DNA of 64,000 nucleotides from Flavobacterium soyae (GTDB taxonomy: Bacteria > Bacteroidota > Bacteroidia > Flavobacteriales > Flavobacteriaceae): the NCBI RefSeq assembly GCF_021245985.1, contig NZ_JAJQXA010000003.1:1-64000 (forward strand). The letters are read 5' to 3'. A program made the position numbers and the translations under genes. Of the stretch, positions 26,131 to 35,517 are shown in pieces. The notes below the pieces were generated by a model, which saw only the letters and a program-made list of their open reading frames with translations, was not told where the DNA came from and made no database searches. Numbering within the stretch: the first letter of the stretch is position 1; the number at the start of each line of letters is the position of its first letter.

Positions 26131-26997
26131 ATGAAAATTAAACAATATCGTACTCAGTTTATTAAAGAGTTATCTACTTTGTATGATGCGTACGAAGCAG
26201 AAAGTTTTTTCTATTTAATTTTAGAAGATAAACACAGGCTGCGTCAAATAGATTTGGCTCTAAATCACGAATTATTTTTTTCTGAATCTGATTTTGCTGT
26301 TTGGGATTTATTACTTGCGCAGCTAAAAAAAGAAGTTCCAATTCAATATTTATTAGGTAAAACCAGTTTTTACGGTTTAGAATTTGAAGTAAACGAAAAT
26401 GTCCTGATTCCAAGACCCGAAACAGAAGAGTTAGTAGAATGGATCATTAACGAAAACAAAACATTTGATAAAATCAAAAAACTAAAAATTCTTGATATCG
26501 GTACCGGAAGCGGGTGTATTGCTATTTCGCTGGCTAAAAATCTTCCAAATGCAGACGTATATGCTATGGATGTTTCAAAAAAAGCAATAGAAACGGCAAA
26601 ACGAAATGCCAGCAGAAATAAAGTAGATGTTACTTTTATATTTCAGGATATTTTAAAAACCGAAGAATTGAAAAGTCAATTTGATATAATTGTTTCAAAT
26701 CCGCCTTATGTGAGAAATCTTGAAAAAGAAGAAATAAAGAAAAATGTTCTCGATTACGAACCGCATTTAGCACTTTTTGTAGACGACAATGACGCATTGG
26801 TTTTTTACAGAAAAATAGCATCTTTGGCACAAAATAATCTCTTAGAAAACGGACGGTTGTATTTTGAAATCAATCAGTATTTAGGAAAAGAAATGATCGA
26901 TTTATTAGGCAAAATGGATTTTATAAACATTGATCTTCGAAAAGATATTTATTATAACGATCGTATGATTTCCTGCAAGGTTTCCAAAACCTTGTAG
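26131..26997 (+). CDS. prmC: Release-factor glutamine methyltransferase PrmC
   Basis: 288 aa. Methylates the GGQ glutamine of RF1/RF2. N-terminal helical domain about 1-90, SAM-binding DIGTGSGCIAISLA (about 123-136), catalytic NPPY in SNPPYVRN. The last nine codons and the stop (encoding ISCKVSKTL) coincide with the left arm of a perfect 29-bp inverted repeat, so the C-terminus has probably been replaced or extended by a repeat insertion. Confidence 0.94.
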   Translation: MKIKQYRTQFIKELSTLYDAYEAESFFYLILEDKHRLRQIDLALNHELFFSESDFAVWDLLLAQLKKEVPIQYLLGKTSFYGLEFEVNENVLIPRPETEELVEWIINENKTFDKIKKLKILDIGTGSGCIAISLAKNLPNADVYAMDVSKKAIETAKRNASRNKVDVTFIFQDILKTEELKSQFDIIVSNPPYVRNLEKEEIKKNVLDYEPHLALFVDDNDALVFYRKIASLAQNNLLENGRLYFEINQYLGKEMIDLLGKMDFINIDLRKDIYYNDRMISCKVSKTL

Positions 26998-27057
26998 GTT
27001 TAATTTATTAACGATGAAAATACAATGTCTACAAGGTTTTGGAAACCTTGCAGGAAA
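26969..27057. repeat. Perfect 29-bp inverted repeat at the prmC 3' end
   Basis: Left arm 26969-26997 (begins TTTCCTGCAAGGTTTCC) and right arm 27029-27057 are exact reverse complements across a 31-bp loop. The left arm ends with the prmC stop codon. Each arm also contains the smaller palindrome CAAGGTTT / AAACCTTG. It can fold in RNA of either strand and probably separates the convergent genes. Confidence 0.8.
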
Positions 27058-27065
27058 TGTGAAAA

Positions 27066-28316
27066 TTACTCATATCGTAACGCCTCAATAGGATCTAATT
27101 GCGAAGCTTTAATTGCCGGATATAAACCGGAGACAATTGCAACCATAAAACTGGTTCCGAAAGCAGCAAAAATTGCCATCCACGGAATCACGAAAGCAAA
27201 ACTCATTGCGGCAGCAAAAGCGAAACCTATTAGAATTCCTAACACAATTCCGACCAAACCGCCAATTTGTCCAATTAATAAAGTTTCGATAAAAAACTGA
27301 ACAGAGATTGTGGCTTTTGTTGCGCCCAAAGCTTTTCTAACGCCAATTTCTCGGGTTCGTTCTGTAACCGAAACAATCATAATATTCATTAAGGCAATAG
27401 ATGAACCTAAAATTGTGATAATAGAAATAATCCAGGATGCCCAGCCTAAATATTTTGTAATTCCTAAAATTCTGTTGATTAAATCGTCGCTTCGGCCAAT
27501 TCCAAAATTATTATCTCTAACCGGACTTAGTTTACGAACTCTTCGCATTGTACTTGTCGCATTATCAACGGCTTCATCTAAAAGTTCTTTTTTAGAAACC
27601 ATAATGCTTATAGTATAGTTGATATTTGGAGCCGTAAATAAAGAACGCGCCACCTGAATAGGAATTAAAACACGCAAATCCTGACTGTTTCCAAATGTTG
27701 AACCTTTTTCTTTTAAAACGCCAATAACTTTAAAGCGTGCGCCGCGAATCGAAATTACTTTATCAATTGGGTTCACGTCTTTTAATAAACCTTTTTCAAA
27801 ATCAGAACCTACAACGCAGGAATAAGTATTGTTATCAATATCAAACTGATTAAAAGAGCGTCCTAAAGTAGTTTCTAAACCTGAGTTTGAAATAAAATGT
27901 TCATCAACACCCACAACCGTAATTTCAGGATCTGTTTTGGTATCTAAATATTTTACTTCTGCTTTTGAAGTTGCCGTAAACGAAAGGGAAGTTTCAGTAA
28001 AAGGATATTTGTATTTGTTTTTAAAAGCAACCGCTTCTGGATAAGAAATAATTGGGTTTATGATTTCTCGTTCGTTTCCACCGCGGTTACGAACCGTATT
28101 TTCATATTGATTGATGTTAAAAGTATTTGCTCCCATCGAAGCAAAATTGGTCGAAACCGTATTTTCAAGTGCCGTTACAACAGTTAAAATTCCAACCAAA
28201 GCGGTAATTCCGATAGCAATAATTAAAACAGTAAGAATGGTTCGCAGTAATTGAGTTTTGATAGAACCAAAAGCAATTCGGATATTTTCTTTAAATAATT
28301 TTAGCATCATGACCAA
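27066..28316 (-). CDS. MacB-like ABC transporter permease
   Basis: 416 aa. Layout of MacB/FtsX permeases: one N-terminal TM (about 25-45), a large periplasmic MacB_PCD domain (about 50-280), then three TMs with the FtsX signature SVTERTREIGVRKALGATKATI. The C-terminus GLYPAIKASQLDPIEALRYE is diagnostic. Part of a tripartite exporter or a mechanotransmission ABC system; no ATPase or membrane-fusion gene is adjacent, so the partners are elsewhere. Confidence 0.9.
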   Translation of the reverse strand: MVMMLKLFKENIRIAFGSIKTQLLRTILTVLIIAIGITALVGILTVVTALENTVSTNFASMGANTFNINQYENTVRNRGGNEREIINPIISYPEAVAFKNKYKYPFTETSLSFTATSKAEVKYLDTKTDPEITVVGVDEHFISNSGLETTLGRSFNQFDIDNNTYSCVVGSDFEKGLLKDVNPIDKVISIRGARFKVIGVLKEKGSTFGNSQDLRVLIPIQVARSLFTAPNINYTISIMVSKKELLDEAVDNATSTMRRVRKLSPVRDNNFGIGRSDDLINRILGITKYLGWASWIISIITILGSSIALMNIMIVSVTERTREIGVRKALGATKATISVQFFIETLLIGQIGGLVGIVLGILIGFAFAAAMSFAFVIPWMAIFAAFGTSFMVAIVSGLYPAIKASQLDPIEALRYE

Positions 28317-28490
28317 TTTGTCACGAAAATACGGTTTTTGTTACAAGTTTGTTTTCGAACCGCTATTATTTATTTTAAAAAGTAAGATATTTGCAGTCGA
28401 TTTTAAATTAAGTCGAAAGTTGGAAAGGCATAAAGTCGAAAGTGTAAAACCAACAATCAAAAAAAACTAAAAATAAAATAATTTTAAAGG

Positions 28491-28544
28491 TTTTAGATTT
28501 TAGATCTCAAAGAAATCTAAAATCTAAAATCAACAATCTAAAAT
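28491..28544. repeat. AATCTAAAATC phrase repeat before hisS
   Basis: TTTTAGATTTTAGAT followed by AATCTAAAATCTAAAATC and AATCTAAAAT, a partial inverted arrangement ending 8 bases before the hisS ATG. Confidence 0.6.
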
Positions 28545-28551
28545 AAAAAAG

Positions 28552-29979
28552 ATGGCTTCAAAACCAAGCATTCCACAAGGGACAAGAGATTTTTCGCCTG
28601 CCGAGGTGTCAAAACGTCAATATATAATTCAGACGATAAAAACTAATTTTGAGAAATTTGGTTTTCAGCCGATAGAAACTCCTTCGTTTGAAAACTCAGA
28701 TACTTTGATGGGAAAATATGGGGAAGAAGGAGATCGTTTGATTTTTAAAATCCTGAATTCAGGAAACTTTTTCTTTAATAAAAACAAAATTGAATTACCG
28801 GAATCTATAGAATCGCTGCAGGTTAATTCTGCAGAAACAATAGATTTAAGCCAAAGAATTGAGCTGAATAAATTTACAGGAAGAATTTCAGAAAAAGCAT
28901 TGCGTTACGACTTAACAGTTCCGTTTGCTAGATATGTTGTACAACATCAAAACGAAATTGAATTTCCTTTTAAAAGATACCAGATTCAACCAGTTTGGAG
29001 AGCTGACAGACCACAAAGAGGACGCTACAGAGAATTTTATCAATGTGATGCCGATGTAGTAGGCTCAAAATCGCTTTGGCAGGAAGTAGAATTGGTTCAG
29101 TTATACGATACCGTTTTTACCTCTTTAGGTTTAGAAGGTGTTACAATCAAAATCAATAACCGAAAAATATTATCTGGAATTGCCGAAGTTATTGGCGCTT
29201 CAGATAAATTAATTGATTTTACAGTTGCTCTTGATAAATTAGATAAAATTGGAGAAGACGGTGTAAAGAAAGAAATGATTGAAAAAGGTATATCTGAAAC
29301 GGCGTTGGTAAAAGTACAGCCGCTTTTTAGCTTTAGCGGAACTTTCGCAGATAAAATCAATCAGCTTTCAGAATTATTAGCTTCATCAGAAGAAGGAATG
29401 AAAGGAGTTGAAGAACTAAAATTTATTTGTGACAATGTTGCAGTTTTAGGATTGTCAACCGCAATTTTAGATCTTGATGTGACTTTGGCACGCGGATTAA
29501 ATTATTATACGGGTGCTATTTTTGAAGTTGGAGCTCCAAAAACAGTTTCAATGGGTTCTATTGGCGGCGGCGGGAGATACGACGATTTGACGGGTATTTT
29601 TGGTTTGAAAAATATGAGCGGTGTCGGAATCTCTTTTGGATTAGATAGAATTTATTTGGTTTTGGAAGAATTACAATTATTCCCGGAAACTGTTGCAGCG
29701 ACTTCAAAAGCAATATTTATCAATTATGGAGATAAAGAAGCTTTGTATGCTTCAAAAGCCATTCAGAAATTAAGACAGGAAAATATAAAAGTAGAATTGT
29801 ATCCGGATAATGTAAAAGTGGGGAAACAGTTTCAATATGCAGATAAACGTTTGATTCCGTTTGCAGTAATTGCCGGCGATCAGGAAATTGCTTCAAACTC
29901 TTATGCCTTAAAGAATTTAGTGACAGGCGAGCAGGTTTCGGTTGATTTCGAAGGATTGAAAAAAGCTTTGTTAGGATAA
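28552..29979 (+). CDS. hisS: Histidyl-tRNA synthetase
   Basis: 475 aa, longer than E. coli HisS (424). An extra segment lies at about 70-110 ([17 protein letters not shown]), before the motif 2 region. Class II core: [19 protein letters not shown], motif 2 [34 protein letters not shown], and motif 3 [17 protein letters not shown]; anticodon-binding domain from about 380. Charges tRNA-His. Its last codons ([11 protein letters not shown]) are repeated downstream in a tandem array. Confidence 0.96.
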   Translation: MASKPSIPQGTRDFSPAEVSKRQYIIQTIKTNFEKFGFQPIETPSFENSDTLMGKYGEEGDRLIFKILNSGNFFFNKNKIELPESIESLQVNSAETIDLSQRIELNKFTGRISEKALRYDLTVPFARYVVQHQNEIEFPFKRYQIQPVWRADRPQRGRYREFYQCDADVVGSKSLWQEVELVQLYDTVFTSLGLEGVTIKINNRKILSGIAEVIGASDKLIDFTVALDKLDKIGEDGVKKEMIEKGISETALVKVQPLFSFSGTFADKINQLSELLASSEEGMKGVEELKFICDNVAVLGLSTAILDLDVTLARGLNYYTGAIFEVGAPKTVSMGSIGGGGRYDDLTGIFGLKNMSGVGISFGLDRIYLVLEELQLFPETVAATSKAIFINYGDKEALYASKAIQKLRQENIKVELYPDNVKVGKQFQYADKRLIPFAVIAGDQEIASNSYALKNLVTGEQVSVDFEGLKKALLG

Positions 29980-30690
29980 CTATTTGAAGCGAAGGTTTTT
30001 TGCCGCTGATTACACTGATTAAAAGGATTTTTTTGTTTCACGCAGATTGGGCAGATTTTAGCAGATTTAATTTGATTTTTATATTAAATAATCTGCTTTA
30101 ATCTGCCTAAATCTCTTTAAAATCTGCGTGAAATAAAAATTTTTAGTAACAAACGAATAGATTTCGAAGGATTGAAAAATGCTTTGTTAGGTTAGCTATT
30201 AGAAGCGAAGGTTTTTTGCCACTGATTACACTGATTAAAAGGATTTTTTTGTTTCACGCAGATAGGCAGATTTAAATTGATTTTTATATTAAATAATCTG
30301 CTTTAATCTGCCTAAATCTATTTAAAATCTGCGTGAAATAAAAATTTTTAGTAACAAACGAATAGATTTCGAAGGATTGAAAAATGCTTTGTTAGGTTAG
30401 CTATTAGAAGCGAAGGTTTTTTGCCACTGATTCCACTGATTAAAAGGATTTTTTTGTTTCACGCAGATAGGCAGATTAAAGCAGATTTAAATTGATTTTT
30501 ATATTAAATAATCTGCTTTAATCTGCCTAAATCTCTTTAAAATCTGCGTGAAATAAATTTTTTTAGTGACAAGCGAATAGATTTCGACTAATTGAAAAAA
30601 AACTTTGTTTGCTTAACTATTTGGAACGAAGGTTTTTGTCGCAGATAACCCAGATTAAAAGGATTTTCTTTTTAAATCTGGGTGAAATAA
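29944..30690. repeat. Tandem duplication carrying the hisS 3' end and a hairpin
   Basis: Units start at 29944, 30160, 30365 and 30580 (periods 216, 205 and 215 bp; the last is partial). Each begins with GATTTCGA(A/C) from the hisS tail. Units 2 and 3 still encode DFEGLKNALLG and a stop; unit 4 is degraded. Each full unit also holds a hairpin with TTTCACGCAGAT / ATCTGCGTGAAA arms (30036-30135, 30252-30340, 30457-30554) and a GCC(A/G)CTGATT phrase. No gene lies in the array. Confidence 0.85.
30160..30195 (+). pseudogene. hisS C-terminal fragment, copy 2
   Basis: Encodes DFEGLKNALLG plus a stop, differing from the real hisS tail by one codon (AAT for AAA). No start codon or promoter. A by-product of the tandem duplication; a second such copy starts at 30365. 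Confidence 0.7.
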
Positions 30691-30736
30691 TATTGCAGGT
30701 GAAGAAAAAAAACTTTTAATTTGCCCACCTTAAGTT

Positions 30737-30807
30737 ACGGGCGTAGTTCAAGGGTAGAATAGCGGTCTCCAAAACCGTTGATGGGGGTTCGAATCCCTCC
30801 GCCCGTG
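30737..30807 (+). tRNA. tRNA-Trp (anticodon CCA)
   Basis: 71 bases folding as a cloverleaf. Acceptor ACGGGCG / CGCCCGT with discriminator G. D stem GTTC / GAAT (one G-U). Anticodon stem GCGGT / ACCGT with loop CTCCAAA, so anticodon CCA. T stem GGGGG / CCCTC (one G-U) with TTCGAAT. The CCA end is not encoded in full. Stands alone between repeats. Confidence 0.93.
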
Positions 30808-30818
30808 CAATATTTTTT

Positions 30819-30951
30819 ACTGCAAAGTACGCAAGGATTTTATCTAAGATACTTTCAAAAAAAGTTCACAAAGCTAAATCAACACAAAGCTTTGCGAACT
30901 TTTTCTTTTTATAAAGCTTAAGAGTAAAAAAACTTAGCGTTCTTTGCGGTA
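30819..30951. repeat. ACTGCAAAGTACGCAAGG inverted repeat
   Basis: TTACTGCAAAGTACGCAAGG and CTTAGCGTTCTTTGCGGTAA face each other imperfectly around an inner pair AAAGTTCACAAAGC / GCTTTGCGAACTTT. Begins 11 bases after tRNA-Trp. Related wording occurs at 49236-49315. Confidence 0.55.
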
Positions 30952-30972
30952 ATTTTTTTTTCAAAAAGCAAA

Positions 30973-31008
30973 AAAAAAGCTTCGTCTCTATAAAGGCGAA
31001 GCTTTTTT
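30973..31008. terminator. Hairpin terminator downstream of tRNA-Trp
   Basis: AAAAAAGCTTCG / CGAAGCTTTTTT perfect 12-bp stem with a 12-base loop and T run. Beyond it, 31010-31200 holds no gene or clear motif. Confidence 0.75.
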
Positions 31009-31207
31009 TAATATAAGGTAAACTTGAATTAATAATTATTTAGAGGCCTAAGCCAACCCTTAAATTCAATTTTGATAGGTAATAATTTATGTTCCCAATT
31101 TGGATACCAAATATACGATAAACTAAATCGTAATAGTCTTAAAATTATAATAAATTTTTATTGTCTATTTTCGCTTTTTAAAACACTCATATTTAATAAA
31201 GTGACAA

Positions 31208-31240
31208 TTTGACATTTTATAAGATTTGGCAGTACTTTTG
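31208..31240 (+). promoter_or_regulatory. Promoter of grpE-dnaJ
   Basis: TTTG (31208-31211), 21-base spacer and TACTTTTG (31233-31240): a full match to the flavobacterial consensus TTG-N17-23-TAnnTTTG. 24 bases to the grpE ATG. No CIRCE-type inverted repeat is seen. Confidence 0.75.
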
Positions 31241-31264
31241 CAATCTAAAAGAAAGAAATAAAAA

Positions 31265-31843
31265 ATGAAGTTTAAGAATATTTTTAAAAATAAAAGTAAT
31301 ATGACTACGGAAAATACAGAATTCGATCAGGAATTAGACGATGTAACGTTAGAGAACAATGCCAACGGTGAGCAGTTAATTGTTGAAGAATTAAGTGTTG
31401 AAGAGCAATTAGCTCAAGACTTGGCAAAAGAAAAAGATAAGTTTTTGAGATTATTTGCCGAATTTGAAAATTACAAAAAAAGAACTTCAAAAGAGCGTAT
31501 CGACCTGTTTAAAACTGCAAACCAAGAAGTTTTGTTAGCAATGCTTCCTGTTTTGGATGATTTTGACAGAGCGATTGTAGAAATCAACAAATCTGAAGAT
31601 GAAAATTTAACTAAAGGTGTTGAATTGATTCACGAAAAACTAAAAAGCACTTTGGTAACTAAAGGTTTAGAGCAGGTTGATGTAAAAGCAGGAGATGCTT
31701 TTGATGCTGATTTTGCTGAGGCAATTACCCAGATTCCGGCTCCGTCTGAAAAATTAAAAGGGAAAATTGTTGATGTTATTGAAAAAGGATACAAATTAGG
31801 AGACAAAATTATTCGTTTCCCTAAAGTAGTAATCGGAAACTAA
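31265..31843 (+). CDS. grpE: Nucleotide exchange factor GrpE
   Basis: 192 aa. Acidic disordered N-terminus (1-50), long helix with RLFAEFENYKKRTSKERIDL, and a beta domain ending KGYKLGDKIIRFPKVVIGN. Releases ADP from DnaK. The first 12 residues (MKFKNIFKNKSN) are basic, and the start could alternatively be the ATG at 31301. dnaJ follows 78 bp downstream. Confidence 0.96.
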   Translation: MKFKNIFKNKSNMTTENTEFDQELDDVTLENNANGEQLIVEELSVEEQLAQDLAKEKDKFLRLFAEFENYKKRTSKERIDLFKTANQEVLLAMLPVLDDFDRAIVEINKSEDENLTKGVELIHEKLKSTLVTKGLEQVDVKAGDAFDADFAEAITQIPAPSEKLKGKIVDVIEKGYKLGDKIIRFPKVVIGN

Positions 31844-31921
31844 AAAATGCAAACAGAAGTTTCAAATACCAGCTTGAAAATTGGATTTTGGAATTTTTAG
31901 ATTTGGAATTTAAACCTAATT

Positions 31922-33031
31922 ATGAAAAAAGATTTTTACGAAATACTAGGCATTTCAAAAAATGCTGACGCTGCCGAAATAAAAAAAGCATATAGAAAAA
32001 GTGCGCTTAAATACCACCCTGATAAAAATCCAGGCGACAAAGAGGCAGAAGAAAACTTCAAATTAGCTGCTGAAGCTTATGAAGTTTTAAGCGATCCACA
32101 GAAAAAAGCAAAATATGACCAGTACGGACATCAGGCATTTGACGGTTCTGGCGGATTTGGCGGTGGTCACGGCGGTATGAATATGGATGATATTTTCAGC
32201 CAGTTTGGTGATATTTTTGGCGGCGGATTTGGCGGTTTCGGAGGCGGAGGCGGTGGCCCTCGCCGTGCTAAAGGAAGCAATCTTCGAATTAAAGTAAAAC
32301 TTACTTTAGAAGAAATTGCAAATGGTGTTGAGAAAAAAGTAAAAGTAAAACGTAAAGTTCAGGCAAAAGGTGTAACGTATAAAACCTGTACAACTTGTAA
32401 CGGTCAAGGTCAGGTAATGCGTGTAACCAATACCATTTTAGGAAGAATGCAGTCAGCATCAACATGTCCTACTTGTGGTGGTTCTGGTCAAATTTTAGAT
32501 AAAAAACCTTCTGAAGCAGACTCACAAGGAATGGTTCAGGAAGATGAAACAGTATCAATCAAAATTCCGGCTGGTGTTACTGACGGAATGCAGTTGAAAG
32601 TTTCAAACAAAGGAAACGATGCTCCGGGAAATAGTATTCCAGGAGATTTAATCGTTGCCATTGAAGAAGTAGAACACGAGTTCTTAAAACGTGAAGGTGA
32701 AAATATTCATTTTGATTTATACATCAGTTTCCCGGAAGCAGTTTTAGGAGTTTCAAAAGATATTGAAGCCATCAACGGAAAAGTTCGTATTAAACTGGAA
32801 GAAGGAATTCAGTCTGGAAAAATCTTAAGATTAAAAGGAAAAGGAATTCCAAGTTTAAATGGTTATGGAAGCGGAGATTTATTGGTTCACGTAAATGTCT
32901 GGACACCAAAAACGTTGAATAAAGAGCAAAAACAATTCTTTGAAAATGCTTTAAACGACGAACATTTTATACCAAGCCCTGAAAAATCAGAGAAATCATT
33001 TTTTGAAAAAGTAAAAGATATGTTCTCATAA
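31922..33031 (+). CDS. dnaJ: Chaperone DnaJ with one zinc centre
   Basis: 369 aa. J domain 1-70 with HPD in KYHPDKNPG. Gly/Phe-rich region about 75-115. C-terminal substrate domains about 120-345. Only two CxxCxGxG motifs are present (CTTCNGQGQ and CPTCGGSGQ), where classical DnaJ has four. These correspond to motifs 2 and 3, so zinc centre II is kept and centre I is absent. Stimulates DnaK ATPase. Operon with grpE, ended by the hairpin at 33064-33099. Confidence 0.95.
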   Translation: MKKDFYEILGISKNADAAEIKKAYRKSALKYHPDKNPGDKEAEENFKLAAEAYEVLSDPQKKAKYDQYGHQAFDGSGGFGGGHGGMNMDDIFSQFGDIFGGGFGGFGGGGGGPRRAKGSNLRIKVKLTLEEIANGVEKKVKVKRKVQAKGVTYKTCTTCNGQGQVMRVTNTILGRMQSASTCPTCGGSGQILDKKPSEADSQGMVQEDETVSIKIPAGVTDGMQLKVSNKGNDAPGNSIPGDLIVAIEEVEHEFLKREGENIHFDLYISFPEAVLGVSKDIEAINGKVRIKLEEGIQSGKILRLKGKGIPSLNGYGSGDLLVHVNVWTPKTLNKEQKQFFENALNDEHFIPSPEKSEKSFFEKVKDMFS

Positions 33032-33063
33032 TCTAAACTTTTTCTAAATGTTTAAATAAATTC

Positions 33064-33099
33064 AAAACCCATTCTAAACATAAATAGAATGGGTTTTTT
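33064..33099 (+). terminator. Terminator of grpE-dnaJ
   Basis: AAAACCCATTCTA / TAGAATGGGTTTT perfect stem with an 8-base loop and T run, 33 bases after the dnaJ stop. Confidence 0.85.
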
Positions 33100-33194
33100 G
33101 CGTATTATTATGCAGATTCGCTAGTAATTATTTACTTTTACAGACTGTTGGCAAAAATGTCAAAAGCCAGCACAAGAAAATCCAAAAAAACAAA

Positions 33195-34124
33195 ATGAGC
33201 AACTTACTCGAAGTACATAAAGTCGTAAAACAATATGGCGATTATGTAGCGCTTAACGAAGTTTCATTAAATGTGCCAAAAGGCAGTATATATGGACTTT
33301 TAGGTCCAAATGGAGCTGGAAAAACTTCCCTAATCAGAATCATCAATCAAATTACAATGCCGGACAGCGGCGAAGTAATTTTAGATGGAGAAAAACTACA
33401 GCCAAAACACGTGCAGACAATTGGTTATCTTCCGGAAGAACGAGGGTTATACAGCTCGATGAAAGTAGGGGAACAATGTTTGTATCTCGCGCAAATGAAA
33501 GGACTTTCTAAAGCCGAAGCCAAAAAACAATTAGATTATTGGTTCGATCGTTTAGGAATTCAAGGCTGGTGGAATAAAAAAATTCAGGAACTTTCTAAAG
33601 GAATGGCGCAGAAAATCCAGTTTGTAGTTTGTGTACTGCACAAACCAAAATTGTTAATTTTTGATGAGCCTTTCTCGGGTTTTGATCCAGTAAATGCCAA
33701 TGTTATAAAAGATGAAATTCTGGCATTAAAAGAGCAGGGTTCAACCATTATTTTTTCGACACACAGAATGGAAAGTGTAGAAGAACTTTGTGATCATATT
33801 GCCTTAATCCACAAATCAAATAAACTGATTGAAGGAAAAGTAGGCGATGTAAAACGTCAGTTTAAAACCAACAGTTTTGAAGTGGGAATCCTGACCAATA
33901 ATGTTGAAGGTTTGATGTACGATATTACACAAAAGTTTACTGTTTCGCCTGCTAATTTTAAATCCTTAAACGACGATTTAAAATTAAATATTCAAATAGG
34001 AAATGCAGCACCAAATGAATTATTAAATGTTCTGACACAACGCGGGCAAGTAACGCATTTCGTAGAAAAAATTCCAAGTGTAAACGATATTTTTATTCAA
34101 ACGGTTACAGAGAATAAAGTTTAG
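33195..34124 (+). CDS. ABC transporter ATPase (NatA/ABC-2 type)
   Basis: 309 aa. Walker A GPNGAGKTS (about 37-45), signature LSKGMAQKIQF, Walker B LLIFDEPFSGFD, and switch His in STHRMES. A C-terminal extension of about 80 aa (from 225) carries the DUF4162-like domain usual for ABC-2 exporters. Pairs with the permease 69 bp downstream. Sodium or drug export is typical for NatAB; the substrate here is unknown. Confidence 0.93.
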   Translation: MSNLLEVHKVVKQYGDYVALNEVSLNVPKGSIYGLLGPNGAGKTSLIRIINQITMPDSGEVILDGEKLQPKHVQTIGYLPEERGLYSSMKVGEQCLYLAQMKGLSKAEAKKQLDYWFDRLGIQGWWNKKIQELSKGMAQKIQFVVCVLHKPKLLIFDEPFSGFDPVNANVIKDEILALKEQGSTIIFSTHRMESVEELCDHIALIHKSNKLIEGKVGDVKRQFKTNSFEVGILTNNVEGLMYDITQKFTVSPANFKSLNDDLKLNIQIGNAAPNELLNVLTQRGQVTHFVEKIPSVNDIFIQTVTENKV

Positions 34125-34127
34125 ATT

Positions 34128-34192
34128 TTAGAGTGAAAAACTAAAATCTAAATCGGTAATCTAAAATCAACAATCTAAAATCTAAAATTATA
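34128..34192. repeat. AATCTAAAATC phrase repeat between ABC genes
   Basis: GATTTTAGAGTG then CTAAAATCTAAATC, AATCTAAAATC and AATCTAAAATCTAAAATT fill the 69-bp spacer and end just before the permease ATG. Confidence 0.6.
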
Positions 34193-34193
34193 A

Positions 34194-35510
34194 ATGAGCA
34201 TCATTTCGTTGATTATAAAAAGAGAATTTATTGCCAAAGTCCGCAATAAATCTTTTGTTGTCATGACTTTTTTGAGTCCGCTTTTGTTTGTTGCGATAGC
34301 CGTTTTTATAGGCTATCTGAGCACGATGAAAGCCGAAACAAAACGTATTGCAATTCATGACGAAACCGGATTTTTTGCTGCCGATTTTTTAAAAGAAAAT
34401 AAAAAAGGTGCCGAATTCAAATATCTGAATTTATCTGAAATTGATGTAAAAGCTTTAAAAGACAGCATTACAAAAGAAAATTTCAGCGGATTAATTGTTA
34501 TTCCAAAAACAAATAAAACAAAAGATTTAGAAAGTAAAATTGAATTTATTTCGAATAACAGCCCGAGCATTTCTTTTATAGAAGGCACGCAGAAAATCAT
34601 CGGAACAAAAATTACCAAACTAAATCTGGAAGAAGCAAAACTAGATACTCTGAAAATTCAAAAAGCACAGTCAGAGGTCAATATTCATTTGGTTAAAGCT
34701 TCGGGAGAAGAAAGTTTAAAAGGGTTAAATGAAATAAAAATCGCAATAGGCGGCGCATTCGGTTATTTGATTATGATGTTTATAATCATTTACGGAAATA
34801 TGGTAATGCGAAGCGTAATTGAAGAAAAAACAAACCGTATTGTCGAAATCATTATTTCATCTGTAAAACCCTTTCAGTTAATGATTGGTAAAATTGTTGG
34901 AACATCATTGGCCGGAATTTTACAATTTATAATTTGGGCGATTATTGGTTTAGGGTTAATGTTTGCGGCATCAACATTTTTTGGAGTAAACGTTGGGCCA
35001 ACAGCCAGAATTTCGCCAGAATTAATGCAATCTGCCCAGCATGAATTTTCTGGAACAGCGCAAATGTATATTACCGAATTGTGGAACCTGCCAATCGCAA
35101 GTATTATAATTGGTTTTGTAATTTATTTCATTGGAGGTTATTTTCTATACAGTTCGTTTTATGCAGCAATTGGAGCCGCTGTTGATAATCAAACCGATTC
35201 GCAGCAATTTTTACTGCCAATATTAATGCCGTTAATTCTAAGTGTCTACATCGGATTCTTTACAGTTGTAAACGATCCACACGGAACAGTTGCCGTTGTA
35301 TTTTCGATGATTCCGCTTACATCGCCTATAGTTATGCTAATGCGTATTCCGTTTGGCGTGCCGTGGTGGCAAATCGCAATTTCGGTATCATTATTGTTTG
35401 CTGCCTTTTTCCTTGTTGTTTGGTTCGCAGCAAAAATTTACCGAGTAGGTATTTTAATGTACGGCAAAAAACCAACGTGGAAGGAATTGTATAAATGGCT
35501 GAAGTACTAG
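34194..35510 (+). CDS. ABC-2 type transporter permease (NatB-like)
   Basis: 438 aa. First TM about 20-42, large extracytoplasmic domain (45-180), then five more TMs from about 183 (IAIGGAFGYLIMMFIIIYGN) to 425. The motif RSVIEEKTNRIVEIIISSVKPFQLMIGKI is typical of NatB/ABC-2 permeases. Forms the exporter with the ATPase upstream. Confidence 0.91.
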   Translation: MSIISLIIKREFIAKVRNKSFVVMTFLSPLLFVAIAVFIGYLSTMKAETKRIAIHDETGFFAADFLKENKKGAEFKYLNLSEIDVKALKDSITKENFSGLIVIPKTNKTKDLESKIEFISNNSPSISFIEGTQKIIGTKITKLNLEEAKLDTLKIQKAQSEVNIHLVKASGEESLKGLNEIKIAIGGAFGYLIMMFIIIYGNMVMRSVIEEKTNRIVEIIISSVKPFQLMIGKIVGTSLAGILQFIIWAIIGLGLMFAASTFFGVNVGPTARISPELMQSAQHEFSGTAQMYITELWNLPIASIIIGFVIYFIGGYFLYSSFYAAIGAAVDNQTDSQQFLLPILMPLILSVYIGFFTVVNDPHGTVAVVFSMIPLTSPIVMLMRIPFGVPWWQIAISVSLLFAAFFLVVWFAAKIYRVGILMYGKKPTWKELYKWLKY

Positions 35511-35517
35511 CTTTTTA

